Assembly: GCF_000699445.3 (NCBI RefSeq)
Contig: NC_067196.1
Location: 22,213,116-22,277,115, forward strand
Direction of reading: 5' to 3'
From: Schistosoma haematobium
Lineage: Eukaryota; Platyhelminthes; Trematoda; Strigeidida; Schistosomatidae
Length of the DNA stretch: 64,000 nucleotides
The notes beneath the pieces are model-generated. The model did no database searches, was not told where the DNA came from, and worked only from the letters and a program-made list of their open reading frames with translations. Below, piece after piece: positions 23,836-34,460 of this stretch. The position numbers and the translations under genes were made by a program. How positions within the stretch are numbered: position 1 is the stretch's first letter; every line of letters starts with the position of its first letter.

Positions 23836-26800
23836 AAAAATCTCCACAAATACCTAAATAAATAAAAATAATAAGCTATTGTATGACTGTATAGCAATCA
23901 ATAGCTTCCGAAATTAAGCAGCTTATTTCCAACAAATACTGCTAGCAGAAGGAATTTGGTCAATCTTCCTCGACATATCTGATACATTCCATAAGTGATG
24001 CTTCTCCCAACTTCTAGGTTTACTTCTTTTGACTGATTTGCCAAGTACAGTTTTGTGTACTCGGTTGTGAATCACACGTCCAAATTGAGGCAGGTAGGGT
24101 GAGGTTCAAACATTCGGCTTGGTAACTGAATGTCATAATCTATAAACACCAAGTCATCACTGCACAAATCCCACTACATCAGGAGTGGATTTCAAGTCTA
24201 GGACTTTAGTGACTCGTCATCTTGATACCATCCACTAAATAGCCAACATAGTAGTTATATTTTCTTTTGCATTCATTCACGATCTTCTGAATTAGTATAC
24301 TCTTTTTTATTTGTTTATAATGGAGGAAACAACGTTTGACTGAGTTTGTTCAACTCGATCTCATGATGATTTCTTCAATTATAAAATGAAATAAGTATAG
24401 TGATATTATTATGGTTACCTGTGAATTCTATTTCTGTTTGTATGTATTGATGTATGTTGTATGTATGTGCAGTGTAATTTGTTAGTTGAAATCAACACAA
24501 ATTTTTCAAAACTGAATTGTAATCAAAGTTTATATAATCTGTATTATAGTGGGGTTAATGCTGATTATGTAATAAAGTGGTAAGGGGAAACAAATAGAAA
24601 AACAAGACTACTTAATGGATAAATGAATATGTCCAAAAAGTAACATGTAATTATAATAACTAAAATATAATATTAATTGTAGATTAATGTTATTATTGTT
24701 AATAGTAATATTGTCATTATTACTGCCCGGATCGTACTCTTATTGTACGAACATAAATTAATTTAAAAAGCTGTCAGAGAAAAAACCTCATTTAAACATG
24801 AACACTAAAATCAACTTTGATGTGACACGACTTTTGTCAGTATTACGTAACGAAGATTACATAATCACTAGAAAAAGTTGATGAAGTAGGGTTATTTTTG
24901 TTTATTACTCCCAGTAATGTGTATGATGAATGAGTTTCGTAACAAATTATTAGGAACTTATAGGTCGGAGAATTTTTGTGGAAATATGGTTGCGTTTATT
25001 TATGTTTGGAAAGAGAGAAGATTGAGTGGCTGTAAGAGAGAGAGGTAATGATGATATGTGTGGGGGTGGGAGATTCGCACAGGATAACTTAAAGCATATT
25101 CAGTGCATAAAAAACACTGAAAAAATTTTAAATTGGTTTTCATGTTTACATTTCCCGAAACTAGTTTGAAGTCACGCGTGAAAAGAATATATTTGTCAAA
25201 ATGTTGTTTCTTCATAGTCATTTTATTGTCGTAGGCATTTTTAAGTAATTTTTTTCATTTAATATATTTCGTGTGTGGATAGTAGTGAAGTCTAAAAAAC
25301 GTGTTCTTGTCAGCTAGATGTACACGGATCCTAGGTATCGATGTGCATATTAATACTAGAACTGAAGACCTATCGTTTTAATTAAGAACTCGTTATCCAC
25401 TGAGCTACTAAAATACCTGATGGTCGCTGACTTGTTCAATGAATATAAAGGCATTTTAAATATAAATGAATCGTATATATGTTACTGAGTGATTGATTGA
25501 AACCTCCTTTATGTGTTCAAAAAGTGTTTGTTCTTACCCTTAACCTACCGTGGTAATACTGATTTGTTATCCAGAGTCGTTTTCACATTGTTTTTATGTA
25601 CTTTATTTTTCTTTGTTATGGCTTAATTTTAACCTGTCCAGTTGACCTTTTATTTTCCAGATAAAAATATCTTAACGAGTATATGTGCGATCAGATTGTT
25701 CGAAATGTATTGCGCAAATATGTCACATAATTCTGATAACCTTCGTCTTCTTATTGGATTATTGAAATTTATCAAAGGGACTAATTGTTTTAAATACCTT
25801 GTTATTCTCTATCTTATATTCATTAAAATTAATACTCCTCTGGGCACTCCTACCGGTACACAACATACCTCAAGGCTAATGTCAAATAAATTTATCTATT
25901 GACTGTGAATTACAAAATATAAAGTGTATTTAAAGCTTTAAATTTCTAATCAAAAATATAAAAAGGCCCATAGATATTATAAATCTTATTATTGTCTACT
26001 AAATAAATAAAATTAGGTCATTTTAAAATAAATAAACAATGCAGATAGTGATTTGATTGGCTTGAATATTCATTGAGCATAAATAAAATGAACAATGAAA
26101 ACATAAGGGAATAAAATTACTATACCTAGATTTTGTGCATGTGTATATGCATTTAAATATTGCATCTTAATTAATCTCCCCACCCTCTATACTCTAATAA
26201 AATAATTTATAAAAAGTACTCGTCTGCATTAGTTAACAGGGGAGTTGTTGCTTTGCATGATTGTATAATATGAAAGACAAATTTTTCTATTGAAGGTCAA
26301 CACGTGTGCGTGTGTGTGTTGTGTATAAGTCCATTCTATTTGCCATTGTAAATATTTTTTCCTACTCATTTCAATTTGTTTTCTTTCTTACTGTTTATTC
26401 TCCACTCTCGACACAACAATGAATGACCTTTACCAAAAAGCAAACTTGTGTTTTCTTGATAATATTTTTATTTGGAAAACAAGATGACATAAAAACACAA
26501 TTTTTAAACTTGATCAAGTGTCAATAGTTTTTTTGTTTCGTTTTGCCTAACTTCAAAATTCTCATCATTTTTTGGATGATGATTGATAGCACACAACCAG
26601 AACTAGATGTTTAAAATCTGTATAGTTACGTACACACACACTCTTCCATACAAATGTATCATTGAACTAATTATGGAGTGTTGCATTTCACACGTAAATA
26701 ACATGTAGCTGTGATTTTTTTGCTGAATATTAAAATCTTAATGTTTATAATTATCCAAACGTGAATAACATGGTAAAGAAAAAAATGTTTTAAGAACAAA

Positions 26801-27029
26801 AATTTCACGGAATAAACGTGAATAACACGCAAACAATACGAGTAACAATAACATGTAGGGTTGAAAAAAACCTTCCAACATTATACACTAATTCACTTTT
26901 ATAATTGATGACGACAATGTACTTTAAATAAATTTCCTTTTTATTCACATAAATTATATTTTGTTTTTAAGTAAAAATATATAGCGGATAACACTGGAAA
27001 AGCAGACACATATTACATCCTTCTTAGAA
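23836..27029. other. AT-rich stretch, no gene recognised
   Basis: Possible very old SINE debris around 24090-24250 and 25318-25415. Otherwise AT-rich without supported coding frames. Confidence 0.45.
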
Positions 27030-27330
27030 TTCTTGAATGTTACGGCAATCCGCTCAAGATACATATAAATATACCTCGGTGCCGGGGGTCCTGGTGATCC
27101 CTTGAGTCTCATCGGCAGATACAACCAGTTCGTTCGTGGCGTTACTTTGAAACGAGACGAGAACGACTTGCATCTGTTAGGAAAGCTTAGATGAGAAGAG
27201 TTGTTTAAAGAGGCCTTCATCGAAAGTTCGTTGACCAGCGGCCTACCGCATACGTAGCAACATTTTTGTTGCTAACCTGTGTTTCAGTTCTATTTTGTGG
27301 AAGAGCCGGTTTAACCTCTGTCTATCGGTT
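27030..27330. other. GC-elevated block of unknown origin
   Basis: About 300 bp clearly richer in GC and CG dinucleotides than its flanks. It includes 'tgccgggggtcctggtg' and 'gagccggtttaacctctg'. A minus-strand 88-codon frame overlaps part of it, but no protein family is recognised. Most likely part of an unnamed transposable element or an exon-like island. Confidence 0.4.
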
Positions 27331-28004
27331 GGATCTACCCGTTTGAGCATAACCATTTTTTGTCAGTTTGTGTGTCCGTTCCATCATAATGAGGACCAAA
27401 TATATAAATGGGCCAAAAAACCAAGAATACCAAAATACCGACATATGTAAGAATAAAAATACTACATAATGTTACAACAATCAACAAACTCACAATTTAT
27501 CATTTAGTGTACCCGATCACATCTAGATCACCACTGAATATACAAAAGATATTCAAGGTTTAACAATTATTTTGTCCGTAATACCTTTATAATCAAAGGA
27601 TACCAACTCAGTCAAATCAGAAGTCAGGAATGAATGAGTTCGAAGACATATTTGGAATGTTGTCGATATGTTGAGGAGTGTTTGATCTAATCTGGCTAGT
27701 AGTTGCAAAGGATGCTTAGCAGGGGCATACAAACCCGTGATCTAGTGTGGATGCGTGACCGAACGCCTTCAGCTAGGGTGTGTCCAGTAAAACTAATGAG
27801 GTTAACAAGAACGTCGAATAGTCACAGAACTATTTATTTCGAGAATTTGTTTGCTGCCGCACATACATTCAATCTTTAACACCAAATATCCTGAAATATT
27901 CATACATATACGAACGAACAATTCTGCTTTATGTTCGTTTTGACTTGATAACAAGAGTTTTTAGTTAAGACCACGGACAAGATATTAGATAGAGAATTAT
28001 TGAA

Positions 28005-28165
28005 AGCCAGGAAGCATTAAACAGTAGTTTCTTCCATCTTAGTTATACAACTCCTCATCAATAAGTATACACAACCTTACCAAGTATCGTAGCCAAGAAA
28101 GCTGGACCTTGTTAAGAGTGCTTAACCTTCAGACCACTGGCTTAGGATTTAATGGTTTATGCTTT
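28005..28165 (-). repeat. tRNA-hammerhead SINE relic
   Basis: Diverged minus-strand copy: 'ccaggaagcatt' tail side, degraded hammerhead with 'actcctcatcaataag', then 'gcttaaccttcagaccactgg' (A-box complement). Confidence 0.5.
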
Positions 28166-29029
28166 TAATGAAATTAATCATTATCATGTAGTTACTAGTA
28201 ACAAATTCCGAGAAGTAGTCCCAATAGGTTATGTGTGTATTCATAGCCAGTGGGGTTTAACTTTAATAATTATGACAAAGAGCATTAATAAGATTCCAAG
28301 ATGGCCATCCATTACAGTGATTTGAACGAATTAATAAGTTTAGGCTATCGATGCTAACTTAGTCATCTGAAAGTTAAACTCTTGCCTCTAGGATTAGAAT
28401 TCTTGTAATCGGCCCTTGTTGTGTTTTCGAGGTTACTACATTTAAAGGAACCTCTTGAAAAGATAGAAGAAATTTCGCTACTCCCTGATTTACATGTATG
28501 TTCAATCACTGACGATAAGTGGTGTAAAACTATGAAATCCCGCAATTTCTATTACACCATATGACATTGATCCTTGGCAGTGGATTTAATTACTGATACT
28601 ACTAAATAGATTTATAAGTAGCTAGAGAGTTTTTATACTAATTTTGTCGGATGTTTTTCATTATCTTGTGTTGTTAGAGGTGTATATTAGTTCGACTTGA
28701 GAGTATATTTGACTCAACGGCACTGTTTATACTGTAGTTGATACTGAAGACAAATAAAGTTATCCATAGATCATGAGTAAGATCTATGATTACTTACATT
28801 ATAATCTAATTTAAAATATCACACAACATTAAATTGAGCAATAATACTACACATGCTGCCAAACAAATTTATTCAAATCGGTGCCGTTCGTAAAATAAAC
28901 GTGGACAATTATCGGTAGCTTAAAAGTTAAAATCTCCCACCCCATTTATTTATAGTCAAATTGTTTTTTGAGACTACTTGACATTTATTGGAATCACAAA
29001 CATATCTGAGCTAAAGAATCACTGAAAAT

Positions 29030-29157
29030 CTCGAGGCACTTGGATGAAAACACCAAGACGAAACACCCATCTAGTGCTTTAGTGTTTTCAATTATTGTGT
29101 AACTTAGATAGGTCCCGTGATTTCAATAAAACTCAATAATCTCCACGATCCCATACT
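29030..29157 (+). repeat. tRNA-hammerhead SINE 3' part
   Basis: Plus strand: 'ccaagacgaaacacccatctag' (hammerhead 3' half with GAAA) and 'gtgctttagtgttttcaat', then 'gatttcaataaaactcaataa' running into the extended 'ctccacgatcccatactg' tail. Confidence 0.65.
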
Positions 29158-30420
29158 GGCAACACTTTACTTTTGACAGGTTTTTTCTTTTGCGTAAATG
29201 AAGATCACAACTATAGAACCATTAAAATCCAAGGAATATTCTTTATAGTCGTGTCTTCCGTGATGCATAAAATTCTTGATCTATTAAATATGACAAGTGT
29301 TCACTACAACTGACTATATTTTGACTATTTCTGTCATGTTTTTATTCAGAAAAATAACATGTAATAATAACGTAAGATATTCATTTAAGTTGAAACTATT
29401 TCGTATTCATTATAAAGTGTATATGTAAATAAAAGAGTGGAATTTTTCTCTAGTGTATATATTCTTTGCCGCTCCAGATCAGATCTATTTCCTCATAAGT
29501 TGGGAGCTTGCTCACAGGTATTAGGTAGGGAAAAGTGGAAAATAGTGTTAATATGTTATTGGGTTGTATTCGCTCATTGTGGTCAACCTATAGCATTGAT
29601 TGTTTCAGATTGTTCAGTGAAGAGCAGATCATAATAACATCGTCTCGATGTCAGTTCTCTATGAAATTTATTCAAAATAATATATACCTTGAATTAATAC
29701 CGTTTTTATATATATGCATATATGCAATATATAAATAGTCTTGTCAGTATGTATACTACTATCAATGGAGTCAACTCGTTAATGTCTACGTCAATTGTGC
29801 ATTTTGGATGCATTAAGATATTTGTTTACACCCTAATTACTGTCTAGTTTTTTTTCTCTACGATATTACAATCATGATGATATATGTCGATAAATGTAGC
29901 AATTAAATGTTAATTTTCTCTCCCTTCCTGTGTTTTTTTTTTTAAATAAGAAACTATTAACATGTGAAAGGTAGACTTTTATAAGTTTTTATTAACTTCT
30001 TTACCTCACTTTACTTTCTCGTTTGTTTCTTTATTTATTTATCGGCAAATTCTCTTTGTTCTTTTAAAGATTTCATCCAAAAATATATTTTTTTAAAAAC
30101 TCGGCCTACTTTTTCTGAATCCTATCAACTAACTATATTGTTAATATCACAGTTCTAAACACATTTCAATCTGTGTTAGAATGGTCATAGCTAATATGTA
30201 TACGAGTGTGAATGTGTGTGTTGTTTGTTTGTGTGTCGATGAGAGAAAGATTTAATATGAGAGGTTAATCTAAATGAGTCATCGATATTATCAACCATTT
30301 ATGTTTTCCCATTTCTATTTAATCCTCTAAATAATTAATTTATTTTAAATACACCTGTTCATTTAAAATTCTCGTTTTGATAAATGTAGTTTTAAAAAGT
30401 AAATAAATAGACAAACTCTT

Positions 30421-30425
<5 letters not shown>
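29158..30425. other. AT-rich stretch, no gene recognised
   Basis: Only short chance frames and low-complexity A/T runs were seen. Confidence 0.55.

Positions 30426-30468
<43 letters not shown>
30426..30468. repeat. (TAA)n microsatellite
   Basis: Perfect TAA run of about 43 bp. Confidence 0.96.
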
Positions 30469-30968
30469 GTGTTTTAGCGCATATTCACTTTCTAATGGTG
30501 AATATTGAATGGGGTTCCATTTTTATTCACGTACATTTATTTATTTGAAGTGAAAACAAACAAACAAAACAACTAATCTACATATACTGATGGATGTACA
30601 TAATATTCCCAATTGAAATAATAGTTAATAAATCTATGCAAATTAATAAATAAATTAATTAATTAAAATACATTTTCGAATCAAATAATAATCTAAGAAA
30701 ACAAAATGTTGACTAATTTGTATTGTAAATTAATAATCACAATAATAAAACAGGATACTTTTATATTATTGTCACAAGTTCATTGTACAGAGTTAATTTC
30801 AATGTAAATGCGTGAATTATGTTGTTTGTTTTTTTATTTAGAAAGAAATTTGTCTTGTTAATAATTTTATGGTTTATTTGGAAATAATTCATTGATTGAC
30901 TGACTAATTCTTATAATTATCATTCTTACTATTATTGAAACAGGTATTATATCGGTGAAACAGAGTTA

Positions 30969-30969
<1 letters not shown>

Positions 30970-31026
<57 letters not shown>
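30970..31026. repeat. (TAA)n microsatellite, left flank of SINE
   Basis: About 57 bp of TAA units immediately upstream of the SINE at 31028. A second tract follows the SINE at 31344. Confidence 0.95.
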
Positions 31027-31027
31027 C

Positions 31028-31343
31028 GTGAGAAACAGCGACCAGTGGAGTTCAATCGGGTCTGTTGTGAGATAGTAACTCACTGAAGACAATGGTGGAT
31101 ATGTCACACAATTTCGTGGATTAGTTGAAGTTAGACATTAACACCGTTAGGTGCCAGTCGGCTCAGTAGTCTAGAGATTATGCGTTTACGCGTGAGACTG
31201 ATAGGTCCTCGATTCGAACCTCGCGAGGCGGTATCGTGGATCCGCACTTCTGAGGAGTCTCACATTAGGATGAAACGCCCGTTCAGTGCTTCGAGGTTTT
31301 CCATAGTGGTTTAGCTTCAATTGACTAATAAGATCAACTATTA
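31028..31343 (+). repeat. Full-length tRNA-hammerhead SINE
   Basis: Complete plus-strand copy: head ('gtgagaaacagcgacc'), 'actcactgaagacaatgg' leader, 'gtggattagttgaag' segment, A-box region (about 31160-31180), B box (gattcgaacctcg, 31211-31223), hammerhead (31244-31289), and a tail ending 'gatcaactatt' joined to (TAA)n. The TAA tracts on both sides imply insertion into a TAA microsatellite or a TAA-rich tail, so the duplication cannot be delimited. Confidence 0.88.
31244..31289 (+). ncRNA. Hammerhead ribozyme candidate (SINE-borne)
   Basis: Core CUGAGGA at 31250-31256, stem II GUCU/GGAU (31257-31260 with 31268-31271), GAAA at 31272-31275, and cleavage triplet GUU ending at 31283. Stem I pairs GCACU(U) 31244-31249 with (C)AGUGC 31284-31289, with one terminal mismatch. 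All catalytic invariants are present, but stem II has G-U/U-G wobble closure. Likely weaker than the copy at 32814. Confidence 0.6.
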
Positions 31344-31389
<46 letters not shown>

Positions 31390-31390
31390 T
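31344..31390. repeat. (TAA)n tract, right flank of SINE
   Basis: About 45 bp of TAA units following the SINE tail. Confidence 0.95.
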
Positions 31391-32595
31391 GTACAAGACA
31401 AAAATCACCATATGTACATGATTTGTAAGATTTGAATTAGTCATGTTTCTGGCCAAGTGACAATTGTAAAAAGAATGAATTAATTTAAACGATGTAGACT
31501 ATTTACTGAGCAAAATGATAATTATGTAACCAAATGAAATTCAATTACTCTAGCAAACTTGTCACCTTTATTTATTTGTTTATTATTTTTATTATTATGC
31601 ATTCCCATTGGCGATACATTTTCCACAACCATGTCCACAGATAAAGCACTCTCTGTAAGGCTTCAGGACCTTAGTTCTCAACCCTTGATTAGGTTGTACA
31701 AATACACGTTTTGTCGAATCTCATACTACAACAAAATATATATCCAATATACTCGTAAAAACTGTAACCAACTATCCAAGATACTTGGTTTTTTAAATAG
31801 TTTTTTAGCTAGTCAACCTGTAATGGAAATAGTAAATAAACGTTTCTACCTGTCACAAATTAATTTTGTAAAAATTAATAACTTTAACTAAGCATACAAA
31901 TGTTCGTGATTCAGTGCTTGTATATTAATCTGTCTTAATTAGCCATTACTAGTTCAGTACAATGAAATTATTCACTGTAACTTTTCCTAGTATCGATAAA
32001 TCTTAGCTTCCATTCAACCGGGTACTTTTACGTAACAATAATATTATTTTATTAAAAATTTCTCTGTTCCATTACCAATCGAATTACCATGTTGATAGTC
32101 TGTGAGTGTTTTTTTCAAGTAGTCTATGTATCGTTTTATTATTATCATAAGACTGCAATCTAAACTGAGTCCTACTTTTTGGATAACTGGTCTTGTCTCA
32201 AAAAGTTACGGTTACACCCACCCCTTGTCTATGTATTACGACAGTTGACATGACGGACAAATCGAGCAAGATACTTAATAAAGTAGTTTTTAACATTTAA
32301 TTTCATCATCTAGGCTGTTGAATATAAGTGTTCGTGTGTGTCATATCACCTTTTTTAAAGTCGTGTTATTTGTAATCATCTGATAAAAAAACAAACAAAC
32401 GAATCAATATTCATAGTTGTATAAATATGCACTTTTGTATATATGTTTGTGTATATGTGTATTATATGATTGAAAAAAAAGTGGTGGACCAATTTGCTGA
32501 CTGATTAATGTTCACCTTACACAATTTCAATATTGAGTAGTAATCACATTTTTTGTGTAAGACAAAAAAAAATCAATTCAAGTTCACATTTAAAT
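31391..32595. other. AT-rich stretch, no gene recognised
   Basis: A plus-strand 110-codon frame (31559-31891) starts with a hydrophobic, signal-peptide-like segment but has no recognisable family or conserved motif. Not supported as a gene. Confidence 0.45.
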
Positions 32596-32734
32596 TAATA
32601 ATGAGAAGCCGTTACCAGTGGAGTTCAACCAGGTCTGTTGTGAGATAGGAACTCACTGAAGACAATGATGTACGGTGGCGCAACTTCGTGGATTGGTTGA
32701 AGTTAGACATTAACACCGTTGGGTGCCGGCTCAG

Positions 32735-32789
32735 TGGTCTAATGGTTAAGTGCTCGCGCGCGAAGCCAGTAGGTCCTGGGTTCGAGCCC
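32735..32789 (+). promoter_or_regulatory. Internal Pol III promoter (A and B boxes)
   Basis: A box TGGTCTAATGG at 32735-32745 fits TRGYNNARNNG at every position. B box GGTTCGAGCCC at 32779-32789 fits the GGTTCGANNCC pattern apart from the usual variation. The A-to-B distance is tRNA-like. Confidence 0.8.
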
Positions 32790-32813
32790 CGCGTGGTGCG
32801 GGATCGTGGATGC

Positions 32814-32859
32814 GCACTGCTGAGGAGTCCCATACTAGGACGAAACGGCCGTCCAGTGC
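32814..32859 (+). ncRNA. Hammerhead ribozyme, all invariants intact
   Basis: Type I layout. Stem I is GCACUG (32814-32819) with CAGUGC (32854-32859), 6 perfect pairs. Core CUGAGGA is 32820-32826. Stem II is GUCC (32827-32830) with GGAC (32838-32841), loop CAUACUA. GAAA is 32842-32845. Stem III is formed by the palindrome ACGGCCGU (32845-32852), and cleavage triplet GUC ends at 32853. The intramolecular stem III can hold only about 2 pairs with a GGCC loop, so activity may need dimerisation through this palindrome, as proposed for short-stem-III hammerheads. The known schistosome SM-alpha hammerhead has the same stem II sequence and a different stem I. Confidence 0.85.
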
Positions 32860-32923
32860 TTCCAGGTTTTCAATGGTGGTCTAGCTTCAACTGACTCATG
32901 ATTTCAATCTGTGTAATAATGAG

Positions 32924-34300
32924 TTATTAAGTGTCATTTTTAAAGAAACATTAGACAAAATGAATTCATTTTAAGTTTCTATATAAACATCATTTGAGTT
33001 CTATTAGTAATAAATACAAAAAAACAATTGTGTCAGTTGGTTTATTTGTAAAAAAAATATCAATCTTCATCTTCTTATTACACAATCCAAATGTGAGCAG
33101 TACTCACCATATAGAATTCAAAATGGACATTATTCTTATTACTAATACTAAACAACTAAATGTAATTGTGAAAATATCAGCTTTATAAAGAGAACATAGA
33201 TGAGCTTAAAGCTATCACAATGAATTTTCCGGCAGTTACTAGTCAATCATTTATCAATTGTTTGTAAATAGATAGATTATGCAAATATAAACAATAATCT
33301 TGAAAAAAAATTCAAATTTTTGATGAATCTATTAGTTATTGAATAAAAATCATCTACAGTTAATTCATCTACATCATACTTTCTGCTGTGATTTAAGATG
33401 GTACCCAGGAGAATTTAGCGAGGAAAATTTTCTTTTCAACGAAATCATTTACTCAAAGCTTTACATTTGTATTAATAGTTGCATGGTAAATATATGTCTA
33501 TAGACTCCAGTTATCAAATGAAGTTGCGTAATAATCAAGAGGTTAGAGAAGAATAGAAGGATGAAAATAATTTATGGGTCAGAATTATGAAAGATAATTG
33601 TCTGGTTGATAGATATGAAAAATAACGAAAAACATTATGCTGAGAATTTTCTACTGTCATAAAATGCACAGTACTGTATCTGTAGGGTCAATGAGATTTA
33701 ACTGATCTCTAGCCACATTAACCATCAAGGTTAACTGTTTCGATATTACATAACAGATCACTGAATGTTGGATAGTCTACTGAATATTGCCAAGAATAAC
33801 CGAAGTGGATTAATTATTTATACGTTATGGATTGGCACACGAGGCTGTTGACCTAATAATTACTTCTTCAGTCTCTGCATATAATACATTTATCCAGTAG
33901 GATTATGTTTGTTCTATTTAGTAATCACAGTAGCTTTAAGTCCTGGACACCAAAACCATGTTGTCCAGTTTAAGTTTTAGGCGTGCGTTATAACTTGGAT
34001 GTAATGTAGGAAGTGAGGGTATTCCCATTCAACCCTAATAGACCCTGACCATCCAAATAAACCACCTAGAAATCAACTGAATATTAGTGTTTACAAATAC
34101 GCTGCAACGATTTATTTTAAATGCAGTAAAGTTAAGATGTTCGATCACAAACTAATGCGGGTTATTCTCATTTCATAGCTTACTGAGTTCACCACCCGAC
34201 AACACCTTTAACTATCTAAATTACTTTTTTTAAATTTTTGTAATCGAAACGTCCATTTAAAATGAATTGATGATTATATTTTATAAAACATATTTATACT
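32924..34300. other. AT-rich stretch with possible old repeat
   Basis: No coding frame is supported. A segment at about 33690-33800 ('catаacagatcactg'-like wording, also seen near 46570) may belong to a diverged dispersed repeat. Confidence 0.4.
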
Positions 34301-34460
34301 AATAACTGAGATCATGAGTCAATTGAAAACTAATAGGTCCTGGGTTCGAATCTCGCGAGGTGGGACCGTAGATGCGCACTGCTGAGGAGTCCCACAGTCG
34401 GATGAAACAGCCATCTAGTGCTCCTAGGTTTTCCATGGTAGTCTTATGATCTCAATTATT
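34301..34460 (+). repeat. SINE 3' half with inverted tail at its 5' end
   Basis: A short inverted tail (34301-34325, 'aataactgagatcatgagtc') is joined directly to a plus-strand SINE. The SINE begins just upstream of the B box (gggttcgaatctc, 34342-34354) and ends in 'gatctcaattatt'. The two ends form a small fold-back around the ribozyme. Confidence 0.8.
34376..34421 (+). ncRNA. Hammerhead ribozyme candidate, weak stem III
   Basis: Stem I is GCACUG (34376-34381) with UAGUGC (34416-34421). CUGAGGA is 34382-34388. Stem II is GUCC (34389-34392) with GGAU (34400-34403), GAAA is 34404-34407, and triplet AUC ends at 34415. Invariant bases are intact, but stem II closes with G-U and stem III has a C-A mismatch next to the core. 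Confidence 0.5.

Larger units (their letters stand above)
32603..32913 (+). repeat. Full-length tRNA-hammerhead SINE with 10-bp TSD
   Basis: The best-preserved copy in the window. It is flanked by a direct repeat taataatgag (32596-32605 and 32914-32923), so boundaries are clear; the right-hand copy follows the 'gatttcaatctgtg' tail. Modules in order: head 'agaagccgttaccagtgg', leader with 'actcactgaagacaatg', 'gtggattggttgaagtt', tRNA-like A and B boxes, hammerhead, 'tccaggttttcaatggtgg' and tail. Expected to be transcribed by RNA polymerase III and mobilised in trans by a LINE. Its own 3' end does not resemble the local RTE (TAAG)n tail. Confidence 0.92.

Noticed and set aside
24090..25415. 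Faint SM-alpha-like wording near 24100-24250 and 25318-25415
   Set aside because: Similarity too weak and broken by eye to call separate repeat copies; left as a note in the surrounding stretch.
31559..31891. 110-codon frame with a signal-peptide-like start
   Set aside because: No conserved motif or family; AT-rich composition and a hydrophobic start are expected by chance from T-rich sequence.
32735..32807. Possible true tRNA gene
   Set aside because: A and B boxes fit, but the acceptor stem and anticodon arm do not pair and the segment sits inside a repeated SINE with a target duplication.
32612..32894. Frames of 68-73 codons on both strands
   Set aside because: Translation of the SINE body, not protein genes.
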